A stretch of 64,000 nucleotides of DNA, from positions 310,001 through 374,000 of the forward strand of contig NZ_JARJEF010000003.1 of NCBI RefSeq assembly GCF_029697505.1. The letters run 5' to 3'. Below are positions 1 to 8,923 of the stretch, piece by piece. The notes beneath the pieces are model-generated. The model ran no database searches and was not told the DNA's origin. It was given only the letters and a program-made list of their open reading frames with translations. The first letter of the stretch is position 1, and each line of letters starts with the position of its first letter. Position numbers and translations under genes: made by a program. The stretch comes from Pseudophaeobacter profundi. GTDB taxonomy: Bacteria > Pseudomonadota > Alphaproteobacteria > Rhodobacterales > Rhodobacteraceae.

Positions 1-12
1 TCTAGGTCAGTA

Positions 13-993
13 ATGGACAAATACACGGATCAAAAGCGCGCTGTGCACTATCTTTACCCCCCGCTTGACAGTTTCGATCAGCGAATGATCGAGGTGGGGC
101 AGGGACACAAGATATATGTTGAGCAATCTGGCAATCCACGTGGCATCCCTGTGGTGGTTTGTCACGGTGGGCCAGGGGGCGGCAGCAGCCCGGCAATGCG
201 GCGCTATTTTGACCCCAAGATCTATCGCGTCATCCTGTTTGACCAACGTGGCTGTGGCCGTTCACAGCCGCATGCTTCTTGTGAAGATAATACCACCTGG
301 CATCTGGTCGCCGACATGGAACTCATTCGCCGCCAGTTAGAGATAGAGACGTGGGTGGTTTTTGGCGGCAGCTGGGGGGCAACCCTGTCACTGATCTATG
401 CCCAGACCCACCCGGAGCGGGTGATGCAGATCGTGCTGCGCGGTGTCTTCTTGATGACCAAAGGCGAACTTGATTGGTTTTACGGTGGCGGCGCTGGGCG
501 GTTCTGGCCGGAGCCCTGGGCCAAATTTGTCGCTCCGATCCCGCAGTCAGAGCGCGACGATATGATCGCCGCCTATAATGCCCGGCTGTTTTCGGGCGAC
601 AGGGCGGAAGAAACCCGGCTGGGCCGCAGCTGGTCCGCCTGGGAAAATGCCCTGGCCTCGATCCATTCCAATGGCACCTCTGTCGAGGGGCCCGGCGATT
701 ATGCCCGCGCTTTTGCCCGACTGGAGAACCATTATTTCACCCATGGTGGCTTTCTCGATTTTGACGGGCAGATCCTGGCCAATGTCGGCCGGATTTCACA
801 TATTCCGGGCGTGATCGTGCAGGGGCGCTATGATATGATCTGCCCGCCCGCATCCGCCTGGAAACTGTCAGAGCTGTGGCCAAATGCCGAATTGATCATG
901 GTGCGCAATGCGGGGCATGCTTTGTCAGAGCCGGGAATCAGTGCAGAGCTGGTGCTGGCCATGGACCGTATTGCCAAGGAACTGTTGCCTTGA
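13..993 (+). CDS. pip: proline iminopeptidase (alpha/beta hydrolase)
   Basis: Cytoplasmic serine peptidase that releases N-terminal proline from peptides (family S33). The 326-residue product is full length for the family. It has the oxyanion-hole motif HGGPGGG at residues 51-57, the nucleophile elbow GGSWGAT with Ser120, and a plausible acid and base in GRYD (Asp274) and AGH (His302). The ATG at 13 follows a weak TAGG-like ribosome site, and the upstream region lies outside the window. The stop codon overlaps the TTG start of the next gene, so the two are probably cotranscribed and may both serve peptide use. Identification is firm; exact substrate preference is not visible. Confidence 0.93.
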   Translation: MDKYTDQKRAVHYLYPPLDSFDQRMIEVGQGHKIYVEQSGNPRGIPVVVCHGGPGGGSSPAMRRYFDPKIYRVILFDQRGCGRSQPHASCEDNTTWHLVADMELIRRQLEIETWVVFGGSWGATLSLIYAQTHPERVMQIVLRGVFLMTKGELDWFYGGGAGRFWPEPWAKFVAPIPQSERDDMIAAYNARLFSGDRAEETRLGRSWSAWENALASIHSNGTSVEGPGDYARAFARLENHYFTHGGFLDFDGQILANVGRISHIPGVIVQGRYDMICPPASAWKLSELWPNAELIMVRNAGHALSEPGISAELVLAMDRIAKELLP

Positions 994-1835
994 CCCGTAT
1001 CGACCGCCGCGCGCTGTTTACCTCTGGTGCTGCCGCAGCCCTGCTGGCCGCGACAGGAACCTCTTTGGCTGCTTCACCGCGGCCCGGTGGCACCTTGCGT
1101 CTGGCGCTGCCGCGCGATGGTGGGCTGTTGGATCTGGTGGCGCGCGGTGCGGTGCTGGACTGTCTGACCGAAATTGCCCCGGATGGCCTGTTGCGGGCCG
1201 AACTGGCAAGCAGCTGGCACAGCCGTTCGGACGCCCGCATCTGGCAGTTTGATTTGCGCCAGGATGTTGTCTTCCATGATGGCAGCCCCTTGCAGGCAGC
1301 AGATGTTGTGGCCTCGCTGGTGAATCTGGTCGTGCCGGGTGTTGAACAGCTGTCGATGGTTGCACTGGGGGCGCATCAGGTTGAATTCCACCTGTCCCAT
1401 CCCAATCCGCATCTGCCCTATCTGCTGGCGGGGGCGGGCTATGCAATTGCGCCGCAGGGTGCAGTTGATCTGCCGCTGGCACAGCTGATCGGTACCGGCT
1501 GCTATCAGGTGGACCGCGCCCAGGAGGGGCGGCACTTTCGCGCCACCAAGGTGGCGGGTCACTATAAGGACGGTCAGGATGGGTGGGTCGACAGCCTGGA
1601 GGTGATTGTCATTCCCGATGCCGCTGTCCGGGCTGAGGCCCTGCGTGATGGCTTTGTCGATGTGGCGGCCCTGCCGCAGCCAGCCGAGCTGTTGAAACGC
1701 GGTGGCTTTCTTTATCACCCCTCAGCCGAGGATATGGCCTTGGCGACCCGATCGGATGTGGGCATTCCCCGCGTGGTGGGGCAGCAATCCGCCCTGGACG
1801 ATGGCCGTATCGCCGAGCGCTGGTGGCGAACTTAG
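990..1835 (+). CDS. short Tat-exported ABC peptide-binding protein homologue (SBP_bac_5), probably truncated
   Basis: Starting at the TTG at 990, which overlaps the stop of the iminopeptidase gene, the 281-residue product opens with a twin-arginine-like signal (RIDRRALFTSG, then an Ala/Leu-rich stretch to about residue 27). It continues with a segment typical of family 5 peptide-binding proteins (PGGTLRLALPRDGG, then VFHDGSPLQAADVVASL). Complete members run to about 480-550 residues. This one ends soon after the first lobe, with no sign of the second ligand-binding half. No permease or ATPase gene lies nearby. It could be a decaying gene or a short stand-alone binding protein. The start is inferred from the signal peptide and the overlap. 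Confidence 0.7.
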   Translation: MTRIDRRALFTSGAAAALLAATGTSLAASPRPGGTLRLALPRDGGLLDLVARGAVLDCLTEIAPDGLLRAELASSWHSRSDARIWQFDLRQDVVFHDGSPLQAADVVASLVNLVVPGVEQLSMVALGAHQVEFHLSHPNPHLPYLLAGAGYAIAPQGAVDLPLAQLIGTGCYQVDRAQEGRHFRATKVAGHYKDGQDGWVDSLEVIVIPDAAVRAEALRDGFVDVAALPQPAELLKRGGFLYHPSAEDMALATRSDVGIPRVVGQQSALDDGRIAERWWRT

Positions 1836-1944
1836 AGTGCTTTACGCTTGGCTTAACCACTAATTGTAGTGCAAAGAAAAAATATCACCCACCAAATAGT
1901 GTGTCGCTGGACTCGACGTAAGGGAAAGTTAGCGGTAAATATAA

Positions 1945-2033
1945 AAAGGTACTCACCGATTCGACCCGCGTGAGCACCTTTAAACCGTCGGTTGGCGACG
2001 GATGTCTGTATCTGACACCGTGAGATTCTCACG
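1945..2033. other. cluster of three consecutive stem-loops
   Basis: Three hairpins stand in a row in the gap before the small DUF1508 gene. The first pairs 1945-1956 with 1970-1981 (12 bp, one mismatch). The second pairs CCGTCG at 1985-1990 with CGACGG at 1996-2001. The third is CGTGAG-ATT-CTCACG at 2019-2033. None is followed by a T tract, so they are not simple terminators. They could be a small RNA, a structured leader of the downstream gene, or the relic of a mobile element. The pairing is directly visible; the function is unknown. Confidence 0.4.
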
Positions 2034-2097
2034 ATGGATGGACTCCGTCAAGTGCTAATCGGCAAAATTGAATGCTGACATCAAAAGGGGATCAGCA

Positions 2098-2262
2098 ATG
2101 TACAAAATGTACAATGACGCCGCAGGCGAGTGGCGCTGGCGCTATGTTGCCGCAAATGGAAACATTATCTCGGTTTCAAGTGAGGGCTATCATAACAAGT
2201 CTGATTGCCGTCGAGGAATCGACATCATGAAGGCGTCAGGAAATGCTCCTGTAACTGAGTAA
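2098..2262 (+). CDS. DUF1508 (YegP-like) small protein
   Basis: A 54-residue protein matching a single DUF1508 unit. It opens with MYKMYNDAAGEWRWRY and continues VAANGNIISVSSEGY, the usual short beta-hairpin that packs on a helix (KSDCRRGIDIMK). The family's function is unresolved; members are small cytoplasmic proteins, often in two tandem copies, and here there is one. The ATG at 2098 is chosen because an AAAAGGGGA ribosome site lies just upstream and the domain begins at once. An upstream in-frame ATG at 2068 would add only an unrelated leader. The gene sits alone between a hairpin cluster and a terminator. Confidence 0.75.
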   Translation: MYKMYNDAAGEWRWRYVAANGNIISVSSEGYHNKSDCRRGIDIMKASGNAPVTE

Positions 2263-2271
2263 ACTGAGTGG

Positions 2272-2298
2272 GGGGTGGAGAACAATACTCTCCACCCC
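2272..2298 (+). terminator. stem-loop after the DUF1508 gene
   Basis: GGGGTGGAG at 2272-2280 pairs perfectly with CTCCACCCC at 2290-2298 around a 9-nt loop, ten bases after the stop codon. Only two T residues follow, so it is a weak intrinsic terminator or an RNA 3'-end stabiliser. Confidence 0.5.
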
Positions 2299-2380
2299 TT
2301 GCAGATTCGGAACAAGGGGCGTATATGGCAATTCAACAGCGGCGTGTTGAGCTCTGGTTCAAGACACCACCGGATTAGTC

Positions 2381-2404
2381 AACGGGCCGCGCGCCCGTTT
2401 TTTT
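2381..2404 (+). terminator. strong rho-independent terminator upstream of rimP
   Basis: AACGGGC (2381-2387) and GCCCGTT (2393-2399) form a 7-bp stem with a CGCGC loop and run into seven T residues (2398-2404). It insulates the rimP operon from upstream transcription. About 80 bases between the previous hairpin and this one hold no gene I can identify, so the terminated RNA may be the DUF1508 3' region or a small RNA. Confidence 0.75.
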
Positions 2405-2433
2405 GTGTCCTGATGGGACGCTAAATCCAATGC

Positions 2434-2463
2434 CCAACCCGATTGTGGCCAACCCGATTGTGG
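2434..2463. repeat. exact tandem duplication of 15 bases in the rimP leader
   Basis: CCAACCCGATTGTGG occurs at 2434-2448 and again, with no gap, at 2449-2463, just before the rimP ribosome site. The period is a multiple of three, so an alternative upstream ATG at 2430 stays in frame and would add a [10 protein letters not shown] peptide. It looks like a recent slippage duplication in the leader. Confidence 0.8.
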
Positions 2464-2471
2464 GAAGTCAA

Positions 2472-3062
2472 ATGACCAACGACCTTATTGCCAAAGCTGC
2501 GATTGACCGCCGATTGGCCGAAATCCTTATCCCTGTGATCGAGGATCTTGGCTATGAGTTGGTTCGTATTCGCCTGATGTCCGGCAAAACCACCACGCTG
2601 CAGATCATGGCCGACAAGCCAGACGGCGGCATCGAGGTGGATGATTGCGCGGCGATTTCCACCGCAGTCAGCGCCTCGCTGGATGTTGAAGACCCGATTC
2701 TGGATGCTTATACTTTGGAGGTATCAAGCCCCGGTATCGACAGGCCGCTGACCCGGCTGAAGGACTTTGATATGTTCGAAGGCTACGAGGCCAAGCTGGA
2801 AACAGATGAGCTGGTCGGGGGCCGTCGCCGCTTCAAGGGTGAGCTGGCCGGCACCGAAGATGATGAAGTTCTGATCAATATCGACGATCAGGGCCAAACC
2901 GTTACCATTGGTCTGAAATTTGACTGGCTGTCCGATGCCAAGCTGGTTTTGACCGATGATCTGATCACGGAAATGCTGCGTCAGCGCAAAGCGGCCGGCA
3001 CCTTGAACGAAGACGCATTTGACGAGATCGAGGCCGAAGAGCCCGAAGGGGAGACTAAGTAA
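2472..3062 (+). CDS. rimP: ribosome maturation factor RimP
   Basis: RimP assists maturation of the 30S ribosomal subunit. The 196-residue product has the N-terminal alpha/beta domain ([20 protein letters not shown]), the conserved [14 protein letters not shown] segment near residue 80, and a C-terminal SH3-like barrel. The ATG at 2472 is preferred because GGGAAG lies six bases upstream and the protein then begins where other alphaproteobacterial RimPs do. An ATG at 2430 would add 14 residues from a tandem repeat. The stop overlaps the nusA start by one base, indicating coupled translation in the rimP-nusA-ylxR-infB operon. Confidence 0.95.
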   Translation: MTNDLIAKAAIDRRLAEILIPVIEDLGYELVRIRLMSGKTTTLQIMADKPDGGIEVDDCAAISTAVSASLDVEDPILDAYTLEVSSPGIDRPLTRLKDFDMFEGYEAKLETDELVGGRRRFKGELAGTEDDEVLINIDDQGQTVTIGLKFDWLSDAKLVLTDDLITEMLRQRKAAGTLNEDAFDEIEAEEPEGETK

Positions 3063-4687
3063 TGGCTATCACCTCTGCAAACCAGCTAGAGCTGTTGCAA
3101 ACTGCCGAAGCTGTGGCACGCGAAAAGATGATCGACCCCGGTCTGGTGGTTGACGCGATGGAAGAAAGCCTCGCCCGCGCCGCCAAGAGCCGCTATGGCA
3201 GCGAGATGGACATCCGCGTGTCGATCGACCGCAAGACCGGCAAGGCGACCTTTACCCGTGTGCGCTCGGTCGTCGAGGATGACGCGCTGGAAAACTACCA
3301 GGCTGAATTCACCGTCGAGCAGGCCAAGCAATATATGGCAGACCCCAAGGTCGGGGACACTTTTGTCGAAGAGGTCCCGCCAGTGGAAATGGGCCGTATC
3401 GCGGCGCAATCGGCCAAGCAGGTTATTCTGCAGCGGGTGCGCGAAGCAGAACGGGACCGCCAGTACGAAGAGTTCAAGGATCGCGCGGGCACCATCATCA
3501 ACGCGCTGGTCAAACGCGAAGAATACGGCAATGTCATTGTTGATGTGGGTGCGGGCGAAGGCATCCTGCGTCGCAATGAAAAAATTGGCCGCGAAAGCTA
3601 TCGCCCCAATGACCGTATCCGCTGCTACATCAAGGACGTGCGCCGCGAGCCCCGTGGCCCGCAGATCTTCCTGAGCCGGACCGCGCCAGAATTCATGGCC
3701 GAACTGTTCAAAATGGAAGTGCCCGAAATCTATGACGGCATTATCCAGATCAAGGCGGTTGCCCGCGACCCCGGTTCGCGCGCCAAGATTGCCGTGATCT
3801 CCAACGACGGCTCGATTGATCCGGTTGGTGCCTGCGTCGGTATGCGCGGCAGCCGGGTTCAGGCTGTTGTGAACGAATTGCAGGGCGAAAAGATCGACAT
3901 CATTCCATGGAACGATGATCAGCCCACCTTCCTGGTGAACGCGCTGCAGCCCGCCGAAGTGTCCAAGGTTGTTCTGGACGAAGAAGCCGGCAAGATCGAA
4001 GTTGTCGTGCCGGAAGAGCAGCTGAGCCTGGCGATTGGTCGCCGTGGTCAGAACGTGCGCCTGGCCTCGCAGCTGACCGGGCTTGATATCGACATCATGA
4101 CCGAAGAAGAAGAATCGGCCCGCCGCCAGAAGGAATTCGAAGCGCGCACCGGTCTCTTCATGGAAACGCTGGATCTGGACGAATTCTTTGCCCAGTTGCT
4201 GGTTTCCGAAGGCTTTACCAACCTTGAAGAGGTCGCCTATGTCGAGCTCGACGAGCTCTTGGTGATTGATGGTGTGGATGAGGCCACGGCCTCTGAATTG
4301 CAGGCCCGTGCCCGCGACCATCTGGAAGCCAAGGCAAAGGCCGCGATTGATGCCGCCCGCGCGCTGGGCGCCGAGGACAGCCTGATCTTGTTTGAAGGTC
4401 TGACCCCGCCGATGATCGAGGCCCTGGCCAAGGACGACATCAAGACGCTGGAAGATTTTGCAACCTGTGCAGATTGGGAACTGGCCGGTGGCTGGACCAA
4501 TGACAACGGCGAGCGGATCAAGGACGACGGCATTCTGGAGCCCTTTGGCATGAGCCTGGAAGAGGCACAGAACTTGGTGATGACCGCACGGGTCATGCTG
4601 GGCTGGGTGGATCCTGATGATCTGCTTGGCAATAGCGATGATGCTGAAGACAGCATTGAAGATGATGCAGAGGAAGCCGAGGCGTAA
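3062..4687 (+). CDS. nusA: transcription termination/antitermination factor NusA
   Basis: NusA binds RNA polymerase and modulates pausing, termination and antitermination. The 541-residue protein has an N-terminal polymerase-binding domain (to about 130), an S1 domain (about 135-200; YGNVIVDVGAGEGIL), two KH domains (about 230-345, including AIGRRGQNVRLAS), and C-terminal acidic helix-hairpin-helix repeats ending in an Asp/Glu-rich tail. This is the long form, as in other proteobacteria with AR repeats. The start codon overlaps the rimP stop (TAATG). It is the second gene of its operon. Confidence 0.97.
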   Translation: MAITSANQLELLQTAEAVAREKMIDPGLVVDAMEESLARAAKSRYGSEMDIRVSIDRKTGKATFTRVRSVVEDDALENYQAEFTVEQAKQYMADPKVGDTFVEEVPPVEMGRIAAQSAKQVILQRVREAERDRQYEEFKDRAGTIINALVKREEYGNVIVDVGAGEGILRRNEKIGRESYRPNDRIRCYIKDVRREPRGPQIFLSRTAPEFMAELFKMEVPEIYDGIIQIKAVARDPGSRAKIAVISNDGSIDPVGACVGMRGSRVQAVVNELQGEKIDIIPWNDDQPTFLVNALQPAEVSKVVLDEEAGKIEVVVPEEQLSLAIGRRGQNVRLASQLTGLDIDIMTEEEESARRQKEFEARTGLFMETLDLDEFFAQLLVSEGFTNLEEVAYVELDELLVIDGVDEATASELQARARDHLEAKAKAAIDAARALGAEDSLILFEGLTPPMIEALAKDDIKTLEDFATCADWELAGGWTNDNGERIKDDGILEPFGMSLEEAQNLVMTARVMLGWVDPDDLLGNSDDAEDSIEDDAEEAEA

Positions 4688-4716
4688 GCCTCGGGTTTCG
4701 GACAGGAGAGAACGAT

Positions 4717-5337
4717 ATGGGTCGCGCAGGCGCCAGCAAAAATCACGAAGATGGGCCGGAACGCAAATGTATTGCGACCGGCGAGTCAGAGCCCAAGCAG
4801 GGCCTGCTCCGCTTTGTGATGGGGCCTGAGTCGCAGGTTGTGCCCGATATCTTTGGCAAATTGCCGGGGCGTGGGGTTTATGTGACAGCCAGCCGCGAAG
4901 CGCTGGAGTTGGCGGTAAAGAAAAAACTCTTTGCCCGTGGTTTCAAAGCGCCGGTGACTCTGCCGGAGGATTTGCCCGATGAGGTGGAGCGGCAGACACT
5001 GCGCCGCCTGGTGGACCTGCTGAGCCTGGCGCGAAAATCGGGCCAGGCCGTTGGTGGCTATGAAAAAGTCAAGGATTGGCTGGGTAAAGAACAAGCCACG
5101 GTCCTGATTCAAGCAAGTGATGGATCAGGGCGTGGCAAATCAAAATTGAGTACCCCGCATCGGGGAAAATTCATCGGGTGCCTGACGGCTGACGAGCTGG
5201 GGATGGCATTTGGGCGCCAAACTGTGATACATGCGGCGCTCGCCTCTGGTGGACTCAGCAAACGTGTTGTAGACGAGGCGCAACGATTGCAGGGTTTGCG
5301 CGAAATGGTGGGCGGCAACGGCCGCACAGAAGGATAA
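4717..5337 (+). CDS. YlxR-family RNA-binding protein fused to an L7Ae-like domain
   Basis: This 206-residue protein has a DUF448/YlxR domain at residues 10-90, with the typical ERKCIATGE opening and GRGVYV signature. A second domain follows, with the [18 protein letters not shown] pattern of ribosomal L7Ae/L30e-like proteins. Members sit almost invariably between nusA and infB and are thought to bind RNA or nucleoid components. The ATG at 4717 has GGAGAGAACG upstream. It lies 29 bases after nusA and 8 bases before infB, so it is in the operon. Its biochemical role is not settled. Confidence 0.88.
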   Translation: MGRAGASKNHEDGPERKCIATGESEPKQGLLRFVMGPESQVVPDIFGKLPGRGVYVTASREALELAVKKKLFARGFKAPVTLPEDLPDEVERQTLRRLVDLLSLARKSGQAVGGYEKVKDWLGKEQATVLIQASDGSGRGKSKLSTPHRGKFIGCLTADELGMAFGRQTVIHAALASGGLSKRVVDEAQRLQGLREMVGGNGRTEG

Positions 5338-5345
5338 AGAGCTTT

Positions 5346-7847
5346 ATGAGCGATAGTGACGGCAAAAAGACCTTGGGTCTGCGTGGCGGCGGTTCCCGGC
5401 CTGGGAATGTAAAACAGAGCTTTAGCCACGGGCGGACCAAGAATGTCGTGGTGGAAACCAAGCGCAAGCGCGTTGTGGTGCCAAAGCCGGGTGGCAACAA
5501 GGGCGGCAATGCCGCGCCTGCAACCGACGGATCCCGTCGGCCCGCTGGTATTACCGATGCAGAGATGAGCCGCCGCCTGAAGGCGTTGCAGGCTGCCAAG
5601 GCGCGTGAAGTCGAAGACGCGGCCAATCGTGCCGCTGAAGAGAAAGCCCGCGAAGAAGACCGCGCCCGTCGCCGGGCCGAGGCCGAGGCCAAGGAACGCG
5701 AACAGCGCGAAGCCGAAGAGCGCGCCCGTCAAAAGGCCGAAGAGGAAGAGCGCAAGAAGCTTGAAGCCGCAGAGGCAGCCAAGCGCTCTGCCGAGCCCGC
5801 TGCCAGTAGCAAGGCTGCTGCGGCCCCTTCCGAAGCTGCGGCCCCCCGTGCGCCCGCTTCCAAACCGGCACCTGCCCAGACCCCGCGAAAATCTGATCGT
5901 GAACGCGAAGAGCGTGGTCGCAGCAACAAGGGGCGGACCGGAGATGACAGCCGTCGTTCCGGCAAGCTGACACTGGGTCAGGCCACCGGCGGCGCGGGCA
6001 ACCGTCACCGCTCCATGGCTTCGATGAAGCGCAAGCAAGAGCGCGCCCGGCAAAAAGCCATGGGCACGGTCGAGCGCGAAAAGGTTCTGCGCGAAGTGCA
6101 GCTGCCCGAAGCCATCATGGTTTCCGAGCTGGCAAATCGGATGTCCGAACGTGTTGGCGCGGTTGTCAAATCGCTGATGAACATGGGCATGATGGTGACA
6201 CAGAATCAGACCATTGATGCTGATACTGCGGAACTGATCATCGAAGAATTCGGCCACAAAGTGGTGCGTGTCTCGGCGTCTGACGTCGAAGATGTGATCA
6301 ACGAAGTGCAAGACAAGGCTGAAGACTTGCAGCCACGCCCACCTGTCATCACCATCATGGGCCACGTCGACCACGGTAAGACATCGATCCTGGATGCCAT
6401 CCGCAACGCCCGCGTTGTGGCCGGTGAAGCCGGCGGTATTACCCAGCACATCGGGGCCTATCAGGTCACCACCGAAAGTGGCGCGGTGCTGAGCTTCCTC
6501 GACACCCCTGGCCACGCAGCCTTTACCTCGATGCGTTCGCGCGGTGCACAGGTCACGGATATCGTGGTTCTGGTTGTCGCGGCGGATGACGCGGTGATGC
6601 CGCAGACCGTTGAAGCCATCGCGCATGCCAAGGCGGCCGAGGTTCCGATGATCGTGGCGATCAACAAATGCGACAAACCGGCTGCTGACCCCATGAAGGT
6701 CCGCACCGATCTGCTGCAGCATGAAGTCATCGTCGAAGCGATGTCTGGCGACGTGCAGGACGTCGAGGTTTCGGCCCATACTGGCCAGGGTCTGGACCAA
6801 CTGCTGGAAGCCATTGCACTGCAGTCTGAAATCCTGGAACTGAAGGCCAACCCGAATCGTGCTGCCCAGGGCGCCGTGATCGAAGCGCAGCTGGATGTGG
6901 GCCGTGGCCCCGTCGCCACTGTTCTGGTTCAGAACGGCACCCTGCGTCAGGGCGATATCTTTGTTGTCGGTGAGCAATACGGTAAGGTCCGTGCGCTGAT
7001 CAACGACAAGGGCGAGCGCGTGCAAGAAGCCGGCCCTTCGGTCCCTGTTGAGGTCCTTGGCCTGAACGGCACACCTGAAGCGGGCGACGTTCTGAACGTG
7101 ACAGAAACCGAAGCCCAGGCGCGCGAGATTGCTGAATATCGTGCTCAGGCTGCCAAGGATAAGCGCGCCGCTGCCGGCGCTGCGACAACCCTGGAACAGC
7201 TGATGCAGAAGGCGAAAGATGACGAAACCGTCTCTGAGCTGCCGATCCTGGTCAAAGCTGACGTGCAGGGCTCTGCCGAAGCCATCGTTCAGGCGATGGA
7301 AAAAATCGGCAACGATGAAGTCCGCGTCCGGGTGCTGCACTCTGGTGTGGGCGCCATCACCGAAACCGATATCGGCCTGGCCGAAGCCTCCGGCGCACCG
7401 GTCATGGGCTTTAACGTCCGGGCCAATACCTCGGCCCGGAACACGGCCAACCAAAAGGGCGTCGAGATCCGGTATTATTCGGTGATCTACGATCTGGTCG
7501 ACGATGTGAAAAAGGCCGCTTCCGGTCTGCTCAGCGCCGAGATCAAAGAAACCTTTATCGGCTACGCGCAGATCAAGGATGTCTTCAAGGTGTCTAACGT
7601 TGGCAAGGTTGCAGGCTGTCTGGTTACCGAAGGTGTTGCCCGCCGGTCCGCTGGTGTGCGCCTGCTGCGTGACAACGTGGTTATCCACGAAGGTACGCTG
7701 AAGACCCTGAAGCGTTTCAAGGACGAGGTTGCCGAAGTGCAGTCCGGTCAGGAATGCGGCATGGCCTTTGAAAACTACGAAGATGTGCGCGCAGGCGACG
7801 TCATCGAGATCTTTGAACGCCAGGAAGTTGAACGTAGCCTGGATTGA
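5346..7847 (+). CDS. infB: translation initiation factor IF-2
   Basis: GTPase that places initiator tRNA on the 30S subunit. At 833 residues it is typical of alphaproteobacteria. A long Lys/Glu/Arg/Ala-rich N-terminal extension (about 70-240) includes a coiled-coil stretch and is followed by the IF2_N domain. The G domain carries GHVDHGKTS (about 338), DTPGHAAF and NKCDKP (about 438). The C-terminal beta-barrel domains end in [11 protein letters not shown]. The start is the ATG at 5346. A strong terminator follows about 65 bases after the stop, so the operon ends here; rbfA, truB and rpsO, which often come next, are absent. Confidence 0.97.
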   Translation: MSDSDGKKTLGLRGGGSRPGNVKQSFSHGRTKNVVVETKRKRVVVPKPGGNKGGNAAPATDGSRRPAGITDAEMSRRLKALQAAKAREVEDAANRAAEEKAREEDRARRRAEAEAKEREQREAEERARQKAEEEERKKLEAAEAAKRSAEPAASSKAAAAPSEAAAPRAPASKPAPAQTPRKSDREREERGRSNKGRTGDDSRRSGKLTLGQATGGAGNRHRSMASMKRKQERARQKAMGTVEREKVLREVQLPEAIMVSELANRMSERVGAVVKSLMNMGMMVTQNQTIDADTAELIIEEFGHKVVRVSASDVEDVINEVQDKAEDLQPRPPVITIMGHVDHGKTSILDAIRNARVVAGEAGGITQHIGAYQVTTESGAVLSFLDTPGHAAFTSMRSRGAQVTDIVVLVVAADDAVMPQTVEAIAHAKAAEVPMIVAINKCDKPAADPMKVRTDLLQHEVIVEAMSGDVQDVEVSAHTGQGLDQLLEAIALQSEILELKANPNRAAQGAVIEAQLDVGRGPVATVLVQNGTLRQGDIFVVGEQYGKVRALINDKGERVQEAGPSVPVEVLGLNGTPEAGDVLNVTETEAQAREIAEYRAQAAKDKRAAAGAATTLEQLMQKAKDDETVSELPILVKADVQGSAEAIVQAMEKIGNDEVRVRVLHSGVGAITETDIGLAEASGAPVMGFNVRANTSARNTANQKGVEIRYYSVIYDLVDDVKKAASGLLSAEIKETFIGYAQIKDVFKVSNVGKVAGCLVTEGVARRSAGVRLLRDNVVIHEGTLKTLKRFKDEVAEVQSGQECGMAFENYEDVRAGDVIEIFERQEVERSLD

Positions 7848-7913
7848 TCTGATCCTGAAATATCGATCTACAGCCCGCCTGATTTTGGGCAAGCGTCTGG
7901 ATCTGAAATCAAG

Positions 7914-7941
7914 AAGCCCCGGCAGAAATGCCGGGGCTTTT
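7914..7941 (+). terminator. rho-independent terminator of the rimP-infB operon
   Basis: AGCCCCGGCA (7915-7924) pairs perfectly with TGCCGGGGCT (7929-7938) around a GAAA tetraloop and is followed by TTTT. It lies about 70 bases after the infB stop. Confidence 0.85.
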
Positions 7942-8048
7942 GCACATGCAGCGCCCTGGCAGATGTGTTTGGCGATCCATTGATGGTTGGGGGGCCTTTG
8001 CTGCGTCTGGGGGCGCGTATGCGTTTCTGCCCGCTCCAGCGGCGCTGT

Positions 8049-8112
8049 TGCGCGGCGAGCACGCTTAGGGCTGCGCGGCGAGCACGCTTGGGGCGGCCAG
8101 ATTGGCCGCCCC
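8049..8112. repeat. 18-base direct repeat followed by a perfect hairpin in a gene-free gap
   Basis: TGCGCGGCGAGCACGCTT occurs at 8049-8066 and 8072-8089. Immediately after, GGGGCGGCCA (8090-8099) pairs with TGGCCGCCCC (8103-8112). No T tract follows. The gap between infB and mutT (7848-8524, 677 bases) shows no convincing coding frame on either strand. It also contains a repeated CGCTCCGCAG near 8180 and 8224 and several GC-rich inverted repeats, so it may carry a structured RNA or degenerate intergenic repeats. Confidence 0.6.
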
Positions 8113-8524
8113 GGTTCTGCGAGTGAGTGGTGGTCTTGAAATATGGTAGAGCGCGGGCGGACCTTGGGGACCTTTATATGCGCTCCGCAGCGGGCTGCGT
8201 AGATAGGTATTGCCTGTATGGCCGCTCCGCAGATCCCTTGCAAAGACCCCGCAGAGGGGTAGCTATCGGCTTAGGATCTGCCCAGGAAAGCCGTTGGCTC
8301 TGGGTGGGCTTGTTAAGACTGCGCCCATATTTTGCCAAATTGGTTAACAAAAGGTTTCCAGCGATTCGCGCGGCGGGTTATTTTGCCAATCCGAGTATTT
8401 TTACGGAGGGTCGATGGTTGGCGCCGGTTGTCTGCCGGAGCAAAAGGCAACCCCACGGGACGAGTTGCCAGCACAGTGCAAAGGGGCAGGGGCGGGCCGC
8501 AGCCCGTTGGCTGCAACCCCTCGT

Positions 8525-8923
8525 TCAGAGCCAGTCCCGCAGAATGGGGATCAACGGAATATCGGCCGTCGGCATTGGATAGTTTCGCAACTCTTGCGGG
8601 CGCACCCATTTCAGCGTCTGCCCTTCGCGGGCCTGGGGAATACCGTTCCATTTGCGACAGGCAAACAGCGGCATCAACAGGTGGAAGCTATCGTAGCTAT
8701 GGCTGGCAAAGGTCAGCGGTGCGAGGCAGGATGACCAGGTATCGATTCCCAGCTCCTCTTGCAGCTCACGAACCAGGGCGGCCTCTGGGGTTTCGCCTGG
8801 CTCGATCTTGCCACCGGGAAACTCCCAAAGTCCGGCCATGGATTTGCCCTCTGGCCGCTGTGCCAGCAGCACCCGCCCCTCGACATCAATCAAGGCAACC
8901 GCCGAGACCAGAACCACCTTCAT
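8525..8923 (-). CDS. mutT: Nudix hydrolase, 8-oxo-dGTP diphosphatase (MutT)
   Basis: Removes oxidised dGTP from the nucleotide pool. The 132-residue product contains the complete Nudix box starting at GGKIEPGE (residues 37-60: Gly38, Glu44, Arg52, Glu53, Glu56, Glu57, Gly59), preceded by the MutT-type LLAQRPEGKSMAGLWEFP segment. Its ATG overlaps the argJ stop (ATGA), so it is the last gene of the parvulin-argJ-mutT minus-strand operon. The pairing of argJ with a mutT gene is common in Rhodobacterales. Substrate assignment rests on the MutT-like sequence around the box. Confidence 0.9.
   Translation of the reverse strand: MKVVLVSAVALIDVEGRVLLAQRPEGKSMAGLWEFPGGKIEPGETPEAALVRELQEELGIDTWSSCLAPLTFASHSYDSFHLLMPLFACRKWNGIPQAREGQTLKWVRPQELRNYPMPTADIPLIPILRDWL

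Noticed and set aside
2299-2380. Possible tRNA or tmRNA 3' end before rimP (GGTTCAAG-like string)
   Set aside because: No D- or anticodon-arm pairing and no acceptor stem could be found; only the terminator is convincing.
5109-8243. Very long open frame (over 1000 codons) on the minus strand opposite infB
   Set aside because: It lies antisense to infB, is low-complexity, matches no family and arises from the GC-rich codon bias of the true gene.
8127-8582. 151-codon frame in the gap after infB
   Set aside because: No family resemblance, no ribosome site, and it runs into mutT in antisense.
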